Origin: Leptospiraceae bacterium | GTDB lineage: Bacteria; Spirochaetota; Leptospiria; Leptospirales; Leptospiraceae | Assembly (NCBI GenBank): GCA_017996175.1 | Contig: JAGOHK010000014.1 | Location: forward strand, 1-64,000 | Direction of reading: 5' to 3' | Length of the DNA: 64,000 bases | In this document: in pieces, positions 52,985 to 60,367 of the stretch | How the letters are laid out: every line of letters starts with the position of its first letter | Position numbering within the stretch: the stretch's first letter is position 1 | Translations under genes and position numbers: made by a program | Notes under the pieces: generated by a model | Told to the model about the DNA's origin: nothing | Databases searched by the model: none | Seen by the model: the letters and a program-made list of their open reading frames with translations, nothing else

Positions 52985-53570
52985 TCTTCTTTTTAAAAAA
53001 TTAGTATCTACCCTCAGCTCTCTTCCTGGAATCGGGAAGAAGAGCGCCTATCGTATAGGTTTTCATATCCTACGCATGGACTCAACTGCATTCGCAAACT
53101 TTATTGAAAGCATTGAGTCTGTAAAATCCAATCTAAAATTTTGTAAAAAATGTGCCGGCATCACTGAATTCGAAATCTGTGAAATCTGCTCGGCTGACAC
53201 TCGCCTAAAAAATATTCTTTGCGTAGTTGAACTTCCTGAAGATATTTTCTTCATTGAAAATACCGGAGAGTTTAAAGGGAAATATCATGTATTAAATGGG
53301 GTAATTTCACCGTTAGACGGCATAGGTCCCGAAAATCTTCGTATCAAAGAATTACTAGAACGTCTCAAAGACGAACCTGTCGAAGAAGTTTTACTTGCAA
53401 CTAACCCTACTCTTGAAGGTGATGCTACTGCGTCTTATCTATTTAACATCCTGCGGTCAACAGGCATTAAACTCACTCGTATCGCTCATGGAGTGACCGT
53501 TGGGAGTACGCTTGAGTATGCGGATCAGTATACTCTGGGTAAAGCCATCAAATCTAGACTTACGATTTAA
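52977..53570 (+). CDS. recR: Recombination mediator RecR
   Basis: From the GTG at 52977 the product has 197 residues; a TTG four codons earlier is an alternative. The helix-hairpin-helix '[20 protein letters not shown]' is followed by a zinc C4 site ('[16 protein letters not shown]') and a Toprim domain (about 75-175: '[12 protein letters not shown]', '[20 protein letters not shown]'). It works with RecF and RecO to load RecA at gaps. It is the last gene of the dnaX cluster. Confidence 0.95.
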   Translation: MTDLLFKKLVSTLSSLPGIGKKSAYRIGFHILRMDSTAFANFIESIESVKSNLKFCKKCAGITEFEICEICSADTRLKNILCVVELPEDIFFIENTGEFKGKYHVLNGVISPLDGIGPENLRIKELLERLKDEPVEEVLLATNPTLEGDATASYLFNILRSTGIKLTRIAHGVTVGSTLEYADQYTLGKAIKSRLTI

Positions 53571-53707
53571 AAATTGAGTTGTCTCCTGTTCTCCTGCTAC
53601 GCACGAATGGAAAGTCTAGAAATCGTTTTATAAGCCAGCATTTCTTTAACGAATCGAAAAGTTTTTTTTGAAAAGTTATCATACTTTACTAAGTCAAAAA
53701 ACTTTCA

Positions 53708-53728
53708 GTTGGTACGTAAAAAACTTTT
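53708..53728 (+). repeat. GTTGGTACGT fragment shared with the 28.4-kb element
   Basis: GTTGGTACGTAAAAAACTTTT is close to GTTGGTACGTGAAAAACCTT of the repeat at 28397-28493. It abuts the adenylate cyclase stop codon (53729). An upstream partner AAAAGTTTTTTTTGAAAAG (about 53657-53675) may pair with it. Confidence 0.5.
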
Positions 53729-56700
53729 TTATGAATTTTTGAAATTATTGTATGATTCAAAGAAAAGTTCATTTGGAATAAACCCTTCCCTGTCGCGCGA
53801 GAGTTCTGGTTTAATTCGAAGCAGAAAATACATATCAATCATACCTTTATTTTTGGCTTCGATCTTTCCCCTGTATTCACATTCAAAAAAATCTTTTACA
53901 GAATTGTAGGTTGCATCCGAGATATTAATTTTAGCGATTGAGCCGTTTGATTCCATTCTAGAAGCAGTGTTAACCGCATCTCCCCACACGTCATAGGCAA
54001 ACTTTGTTTTGCCTATGACTCCGGCGACTACCGTTCCTGTATGAATTCCAAGTCTCATATCCCAAAATTCTCCACCTGAAATTTGTTCTACTATAGATTT
54101 AGTTTCATTCATAAAATGCTGCATTTCAATGGCAGCTAGGCAAGCATCAATTGGGTGAGTAGAGTTAATCTCTGGTAAACCCCCCGCACACATATAGGCG
54201 TCACCTATCGTTTTAAGTTTTTCAATATTTCTTCTCTCACAAATTTGATCAAATTGCAAGAAGATCATATCTAATTTATCTAATAAATCTTCCGGGGACA
54301 TCTGACTAGCTATTCTTGTAAAACCTTTGAAGTCAGTAAAAATAACGGTTACTGAATCATAAAGTACTGGTTTGACAAATCCTTTCTCTTTTAGTTCGTT
54401 TGCTATTTTTTCCGGGAGGATATTCAATAGTAACTTGTCAGATTTTTCTTTTTCCGCACTGATAATTTCTTGGGCTTTGATATTTTCAGTTACATCAAAA
54501 TAAAGTGCGATTAGACCAATGATTTCATTGTTAATATCAAACAGTGGAGAGTAATTGATTTCAAATGTAAATTGTTCTATTTTACTTCGCAGTATTTTGG
54601 GTTCACCATCCAATGCAGAAATGATTGCTTCTATCGCATCAGGGTTATCTTCAAACATTTCTAATATAGAAACTCCATTTGCTTGTCCACTTTTGAGACC
54701 AATTAGATTTAGACTTCGTCCCTCTGATAAAGTAATAATTCCGTAAACATCCGTAGAAAATAAAATTAAAGGAGCATTGGACAATACGGTTGTTAAAGCA
54801 GCCTGCGATTTTACTAAATCAGAAGTTCGTTCGGTTACTTTTATTTCCAACTCATCATAAGATTTTTTTAAATTAGAACTCATCTCGTTAAATCTTTCAG
54901 AGAGAACACCAACCTCATCATTCGTATTAATTGGAATTTCATGGTCAAGGTTTCCGGCTGCGATAATTTGTGCGCCCTTCGCAAGGGATAACAACGGTTT
55001 TGTGATATACGAAGACAAAAAAAGCGTTAGTAGAATGGTAAGAAGTAATGTAAATAATCCTGCAATTGCGACGATATTTTGCATTTCGTAAATCGGATTA
55101 TAAACAATGTCACGGTCATATTCGAAAATGGCTACGCCGATTTTAATTGTATTCCCATAGTATTCTATCAATATAGGAAATGTTATTTTTAGTATATTTC
55201 GATTAGTTTGAATTGAGAATTCTTCTATCAAGTCGATTGTATTCACGGATTGGATATACGAAATTTCCGTTTCAGGTGCATATTCGTTTACTTTTGTTTT
55301 ATTGAAGTCAACTACGTATTTGCCGTAAACATTAATAATATAAACATCCATCAGTCCTTCAATATTGGATTTTAAAATTTCAGATACAATTGAGTTAGTC
55401 GCAGTATAGGTATTATCCTCTATTAAATCTTCTCTTGCGATATTGGCGATATTTATAGCGAAATTTCTGCATACTTCCATTGTTTTATTTTGTAGAATTA
55501 TTTTACTATTGTAAAGAAATATATACGAAATAACCGATATACAAATCACAGTAATTGCGGATGTAAAAAATCCAAGTTTAAATTTGAGGCTAACGAATAT
55601 TACCCTATCTTTCCATTTAATTTTTTGATCACTACTGGATAAATAAACAGAGAGTATAATAAGGAAAGAAAAAGAGGAAAGAAAAAAAACACTATCACCT
55701 AAAATAGATTCATACAATCCAACTTGAATTGACTCTTCTATACTTTGAATTGGAATGTCGGCTGCTAGTACATAATCCTTTTTGATTATACTTTTGATTG
55801 GAATTAATACAGTTCTAAAACTTCCCCATTCAGTGCCAAACTCATTAAAGTAAATAATTTTATTTTTACGAATGGATTCGAATATCTTATCTTGAAATGT
55901 AGTCACTTCATCTTTGAATTTAGTAATCAAACCTTTATCTAAATCTTGCTTTATTTCGCTGCTTGTGGCATAATAAAGTTTGCCGTTTTCTTCAATGATA
56001 GAATAAAGATAAGAAAAATGAATATCCTCTGCAAATTGACTTAGAGTATCAACGATTTTTTCATACTCGAGCGGGGTTATAGAATTCAATTTTTCGTGAT
56101 AACCTATAGGTATTATGCTTTTCATCGCTAGGGTCGCGGTAAGCAAAATAGAATCAGAATATTCGTAGATTTGATTTTTTTTCTTTTGATAATGATAAAT
56201 GGAAAATATAAAAGTAAAAACAATTGTAATAAATAAAGAGAGGTAAATCCCTGTTCTCCTTTTCTGAATAAAGATATATTCGTAGATTCTTCTTTGATTG
56301 AGTAAATCATACGTAAGGTAGGCAAAAGGAAAAAATATACAAATTCCAACCAAAATAGAAATCCCTACAAAATAATGAATAGAACTTTGAATTTTTTCTA
56401 GGTTCATATCTGCTGCAATTAAATATATTTTTCCTGATTTTGTTTTCTCGGGAAGTGCTACGGTTCTAAAATTTCCCCATTTATCTTTAGAGTAAATAGG
56501 GTGAATTTTGTTTACAGTAATATCTATTTTCTTTAGGTCAGAATTTTCTTCGATAGAATACTCATCATAAAAGTTTGGATCTATTTTTTTAATTATATCG
56601 CTTGTTTTGGTATTGGTAGAGGTAAAATAAAATTTGCCGTTCTCTTTGACTAGAGTATAAATGTATTCGATTTGAATATCTCGAATCAATTTATTTAGAG

Positions 56701-56953
56701 TTTCTTTTATCTTATCGTATTCATCTTTGGAGATAGAATTTTTATCTTTTATTTTTTCATGATAATCTTGTGGTAATATATACTTCAGGGAATGGACAGC
56801 GATGGATAGTTTTTCATCTACCATTTGGTAATAACGATTTACGTTTACTTTAAATAGAAAAAATGAAAAACTCACAGAAAAAAGAAAAACAAAACCCAAA
56901 GCAAATAGATTTAAAAAAAATCTGAGTTTAGACTTTAGGTTTTTTATTTTCAT
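53729..56953 (-). CDS. Large membrane adenylate cyclase with three sensor modules
   Basis: The product has 1074 residues. Two similar extracytoplasmic modules are stacked in tandem (about 30-200 and 250-430; each has 'YHEKI/L', 'ENGKFYFTSTNT' or 'ENGKLYYATSSE', and W-G-(N/S)-F-R-T-V-L). A third sensor like that of the neighbouring SpoIIE gene follows (about 480-640, 'IYIINVYGKYVVDFNKTKVN'), then HAMP, a PAS domain (about 735-840) and a class III cyclase (875-1050; 'FTDFKGFTRIA', 'KTIGDAYMCAGG', 'YDVWGDAVNTASRME'). Lys and Asp fit adenylate specificity. It is the last gene of the SBP/SpoIIE/cyclase run. Confidence 0.92.
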   Translation of the reverse strand: MKIKNLKSKLRFFLNLFALGFVFLFSVSFSFFLFKVNVNRYYQMVDEKLSIAVHSLKYILPQDYHEKIKDKNSISKDEYDKIKETLNKLIRDIQIEYIYTLVKENGKFYFTSTNTKTSDIIKKIDPNFYDEYSIEENSDLKKIDITVNKIHPIYSKDKWGNFRTVALPEKTKSGKIYLIAADMNLEKIQSSIHYFVGISILVGICIFFPFAYLTYDLLNQRRIYEYIFIQKRRTGIYLSLFITIVFTFIFSIYHYQKKKNQIYEYSDSILLTATLAMKSIIPIGYHEKLNSITPLEYEKIVDTLSQFAEDIHFSYLYSIIEENGKLYYATSSEIKQDLDKGLITKFKDEVTTFQDKIFESIRKNKIIYFNEFGTEWGSFRTVLIPIKSIIKKDYVLAADIPIQSIEESIQVGLYESILGDSVFFLSSFSFLIILSVYLSSSDQKIKWKDRVIFVSLKFKLGFFTSAITVICISVISYIFLYNSKIILQNKTMEVCRNFAINIANIAREDLIEDNTYTATNSIVSEILKSNIEGLMDVYIINVYGKYVVDFNKTKVNEYAPETEISYIQSVNTIDLIEEFSIQTNRNILKITFPILIEYYGNTIKIGVAIFEYDRDIVYNPIYEMQNIVAIAGLFTLLLTILLTLFLSSYITKPLLSLAKGAQIIAAGNLDHEIPINTNDEVGVLSERFNEMSSNLKKSYDELEIKVTERTSDLVKSQAALTTVLSNAPLILFSTDVYGIITLSEGRSLNLIGLKSGQANGVSILEMFEDNPDAIEAIISALDGEPKILRSKIEQFTFEINYSPLFDINNEIIGLIALYFDVTENIKAQEIISAEKEKSDKLLLNILPEKIANELKEKGFVKPVLYDSVTVIFTDFKGFTRIASQMSPEDLLDKLDMIFLQFDQICERRNIEKLKTIGDAYMCAGGLPEINSTHPIDACLAAIEMQHFMNETKSIVEQISGGEFWDMRLGIHTGTVVAGVIGKTKFAYDVWGDAVNTASRMESNGSIAKINISDATYNSVKDFFECEYRGKIEAKNKGMIDMYFLLRIKPELSRDREGFIPNELFFESYNNFKNS

Positions 56954-57001
56954 TTAGTATTTTTAATCCTTACCGTTTTTGGCATTGTATATAGAAGAGA
57001 A

Positions 57002-58555
57002 TTATTTGCACTCAATTCCTACAAATGCTATATCATCTTGTAACTCTTCTCCGTGTAAAAAAATATGCAATTTACTAAAGACATCATCTATTGTGTAAGA
57101 AATGGAATTGAATTTATTTTCGAGTAAAACTTCATACAATCTTTCTTCTCCGAATTCCTCCTCCCCATAAAACTCCTCAAAAATACCGTCAGTGAAAACA
57201 AAAACACGGTCAGAAGTTTTAAATGGATATTCGACAACTCCATATTCACAGTTTGGTTTAAGTCCGATTAAAGGTCCTGTTTTGGGTAATAATTTGTAAG
57301 TCCCTTCTTTATGAATTAAAACTCCAGGTGGATGTCCGGCGGAAGAAAATCGCAACTTAAAATTTTGGGTATCAATATCCAGAAGAATGCAAGTTAAGAA
57401 TGTGTTTAATGTTCCGTATCTCCTGCTAAATTCTTTATTAAAAATTTCCATCACTTGATTTACGGGAAGGGCAAAGTTTTTAATGCTATCATAGATTCCT
57501 TGTATCGCCATTACGATTAATGCTGCTTGTATTCCATGTCCAGTAGCGTCAGCTAAAAAAATGCGACTGGTGGTTTCATCTAATTTGTCGATGCTATAAA
57601 AATCTCCCCCAACTCCTACCTCTGTCATAGCAACATATTTTACTCCAATATCTAATTCTTTATGTTCTCGGAAGTTAGTCGTAAGAGTTGCCGATTGAAT
57701 TTTTTGTGCGACTGATAGATCTCTTCGAATTAAACTTAGGCTTTCGTTGAGTGCCGCGGTTCTTTCTTTTACTTTTTCTTCTAATTGTTCGTAGGACTTT
57801 TTTAAATTATTACGCATTTCGTTAAACTCTTCTGAGAGTAATCCAATTTCATCGCTGCTATCAATCTGAATATTATGATCCAATACACCTGAGGCTATTA
57901 ACTGTACACCGTTAGAAAATAAAATAATAGGTTTTGTAATATAACTTGCTACAATAAATGTAACAATGAGGGTAAGGATTGTAATTCCCAGACCAACAAG
58001 TGCAATTTTAGTCTGTGCATCATAAACCGGTCTGTAAATTATATCTCTGTCATATTCAAAAATAGCTGCACCAATTTTTAATGGTTGTTCGTTATAATTG
58101 ATATAAATAGGATATGTGACTTTCAAAATATTCTTGTTTGTATCTGCTAAATACTTTTCTTGTAAATCTAAGGACTTAATATTTGTAAGATAAAATAATT
58201 CCTCGGTGGATGCAAATTCAGTGAGATTAGTTTTGTTAAATTTCACTACGAATTTTCCATACACGTTTACAATATATATACTTTCAAGTCCCTCTACTTT
58301 TGACTTAAAAATTTCATTAATCACTGAGTTAGTGGATTCATAAGTTGCATCAAGTACCAAATCTTCACGCACTACATTCGATATGTTTTCTGCGAAATTT
58401 CTACAAATTTCGATCGTTTTTTTTTGCATGATAATTTTACTATTATAAAAAAATACAAAAGAAATACTAGAAAGGCAAAGAATTGTCACAGCGGATGTCA
58501 GTAGGGAAAATTTTAATTTAATACTGATGAATCTTTTTTTGTTTTTCTGAAACAT
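57002..58555 (-). CDS. SpoIIE-type PP2C phosphatase with extracytoplasmic sensor
   Basis: The product has 517 residues. A membrane helix, an extracytoplasmic sensor (about 45-190), a second helix, a HAMP domain and a coiled coil lead to a PP2C/SpoIIE phosphatase (from about 280). Metal Asp residues are in 'GVGGDFYSID', 'ADATGHGIQAALI' and 'FTDGIFEEF'. The sensor and HAMP are strongly alike to the third sensor of the downstream cyclase, residue by residue ('VYGKFVVKFNKTNLTEFAST' versus 'VYGKYVVDFNKTKVNEYAPE'). It probably dephosphorylates an anti-sigma antagonist. It has a 3-base gap to the SBP gene. Confidence 0.92.
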   Translation of the reverse strand: MFQKNKKRFISIKLKFSLLTSAVTILCLSSISFVFFYNSKIIMQKKTIEICRNFAENISNVVREDLVLDATYESTNSVINEIFKSKVEGLESIYIVNVYGKFVVKFNKTNLTEFASTEELFYLTNIKSLDLQEKYLADTNKNILKVTYPIYINYNEQPLKIGAAIFEYDRDIIYRPVYDAQTKIALVGLGITILTLIVTFIVASYITKPIILFSNGVQLIASGVLDHNIQIDSSDEIGLLSEEFNEMRNNLKKSYEQLEEKVKERTAALNESLSLIRRDLSVAQKIQSATLTTNFREHKELDIGVKYVAMTEVGVGGDFYSIDKLDETTSRIFLADATGHGIQAALIVMAIQGIYDSIKNFALPVNQVMEIFNKEFSRRYGTLNTFLTCILLDIDTQNFKLRFSSAGHPPGVLIHKEGTYKLLPKTGPLIGLKPNCEYGVVEYPFKTSDRVFVFTDGIFEEFYGEEEFGEERLYEVLLENKFNSISYTIDDVFSKLHIFLHGEELQDDIAFVGIECK

Positions 58556-58558
58556 TGT

Positions 58559-60166
58559 TTATTTTTTTTCCCACAGCAGGTAACATTTTTTATCCGCATC
58601 TCGAAGACAATTTTCATACTTTAACATAGCTATTTTTTTTTCTTTGGAAAGTCTCAGATATTCTTTTACATTTTTATTTTCAGGATCTACCAAAAGTATA
58701 TTTTGAAACATTTCTTCTGCCTCCGAATATTTTCTAACTTCATACAGACTTTTTCCAGTCTGAGTGTAAATGGATATATTCTGAGTTTCCTTCGTGCGAA
58801 GTCGCGCCAAATTAGCCTTAGCCTTTGTATTTAAATCTAAAATTCTGAGTGAATTTAAGTATTTTTGCAATGCGGCAAATGGTTGGTTTAAAGCTTCTAG
58901 TTTTTCACCGCTTAGCCTTTCAGACTCACTTTCTTGAAATAAGGAATCTTGTATACCTTGTCTGGCTCGTTTATTTTCAGGATGTAACTTTAACACTTGT
59001 AAATAAAGCTCCTGTTCTTTTTTATAATTTTTTGTATTTTTATATTCTTCTGCTCTTTCTAAAAATTCTGCTATTTTATCTCCATTCATTCGTTGATTAA
59101 TGTGATTTCTGTAATAAAAAGCAGTATAATTGTTTGGATCTTCTTTGAGTATTTTTTCCATTACCAGAATGCTAATTTCAAGATTCCCCTTTTCATAAAA
59201 TCGAATTCCTTCTATCAGCAAACGGCTATTTTCCGCTCTGCGAATGATATTTTCAGGCAGGCTAATTCCTGATTCCTCTGAATATGTTTTATTCAAACTT
59301 AAAGAAAATTCCTTTACACCTATTGCGTATCCATCTTTGCATTTAGTTTTTCCTGAGAGAACTTCATTGACTAAATCTCCCACGAGGGTTCCTACCCGCG
59401 CATAATAGGGTGTAATACTGAACGTAGTCCCAACATTTACAATAAATGGAATTTGTGTCATGAGGATAATTTTATTTTCTTTTGCAAATTTCGATATTGT
59501 TTCGAAATTTTCTTGCGTATAAATTGGATCGGGAACAAGATAGAATGCATCTATTTTTCCCTTGAGGTTCTTTAGTATTGGCGCAAAATCAGATTTATTC
59601 TCCACTTTTATTTTTTGAAATAAAATTCCGAATTGAGAATCGGAATAGTCGGCTTCATTTGCAAAAAGCTCACCCGAATTATTACTAAAAATAGAAATTA
59701 CAACCTTAGCCTGTGGATCTATTTCTTTTAGTGATCTAAAAAAATCTTGGATAGGAACATCTATATGTACCCCGCAAGTATTGGTCGCAAAATTAAAACC
59801 AATCGCCCTGGGTGCATTTACTAGAGAATACAAAATCGGAACTGTAGTCAAATTTTCTCGAGCAACTAGGCTTGCCTGTGGACCGAGTGTAATTAAAAGA
59901 TTAGCTTTTTTGTTTTCTAAATTCGAAAAAAAAACTTTGAGTTCTTTTTCACTCATACTATTTGTGAAATTTAAGTTAAGATTTTTTTTAGAGCTGGATT
60001 GAATACTTTGAAGAGTGCTCAGATAAACGCTATTATTCGAGGATAGAAGCACATCAACTGAAGAATTATCATCTGCAAAAATGGAAAAGGAAATTAGAAA
60101 GAAATAAAAACAAACTTGTAAAATTTTTTTTTGTGTTCGATGGAGGACTTTGTTTATTTTTCTCAT
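58559..60166 (-). CDS. ABC-type substrate-binding protein fused to TPR domain
   Basis: The product has 535 residues with a cleavable-looking signal ('ILQVCFYFFLISFSIFADD'). The first 300 residues match the ABC_sub_bind family (TrpX-like: 'LLITLGPQASLVARENLTTV', 'PILYSLVNAPRAIGF', 'VPIQDFFRSLKEIDPQAKVV', 'KIDAFYLVPDPIYTQENFE'). TPR units of about 34 residues follow ('YTAFYYRNHINQRMNGD', 'LEALNQPFAALQKYLNSLRI', 'ARQGIQDSLFQESESERLSG'). No ABC permease or ATPase is adjacent, so it is likely a ligand sensor rather than a transporter part. It faces the TonB receptor gene divergently. Confidence 0.9.
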   Translation of the reverse strand: MRKINKVLHRTQKKILQVCFYFFLISFSIFADDNSSVDVLLSSNNSVYLSTLQSIQSSSKKNLNLNFTNSMSEKELKVFFSNLENKKANLLITLGPQASLVARENLTTVPILYSLVNAPRAIGFNFATNTCGVHIDVPIQDFFRSLKEIDPQAKVVISIFSNNSGELFANEADYSDSQFGILFQKIKVENKSDFAPILKNLKGKIDAFYLVPDPIYTQENFETISKFAKENKIILMTQIPFIVNVGTTFSITPYYARVGTLVGDLVNEVLSGKTKCKDGYAIGVKEFSLSLNKTYSEESGISLPENIIRRAENSRLLIEGIRFYEKGNLEISILVMEKILKEDPNNYTAFYYRNHINQRMNGDKIAEFLERAEEYKNTKNYKKEQELYLQVLKLHPENKRARQGIQDSLFQESESERLSGEKLEALNQPFAALQKYLNSLRILDLNTKAKANLARLRTKETQNISIYTQTGKSLYEVRKYSEAEEMFQNILLVDPENKNVKEYLRLSKEKKIAMLKYENCLRDADKKCYLLWEKK

Positions 60167-60301
60167 AACATTATGATTCCTTAATATCTCTCGTTATCAA
60201 AACCGAAAACAAGAGGTTTTGGAGTTAAATGGAATTTTTTAGATAAGTGGGGAATCAAAAAATCTCATTCTCCTCTAAAAAAATATACTCTAATTTTAAC
60301 C

Positions 60302-60329
60302 TTGACTTTCTAGATTGAATAAATACTTT
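60302..60329 (+). promoter_or_regulatory. Candidate promoter of the TonB receptor gene
   Basis: TTGACT (60302-60307) is followed after 16 bases by TACTTT (60324-60329), 39 bases before the ATG at 60368. It lies in the divergent interval with the substrate-binding gene, where a regulator could act on both. No operator palindrome was seen. Confidence 0.4.
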
Positions 60330-60367
60330 CCTTGCAAAAGGTAAAGTAAAATCTTTCCATTTCTATT

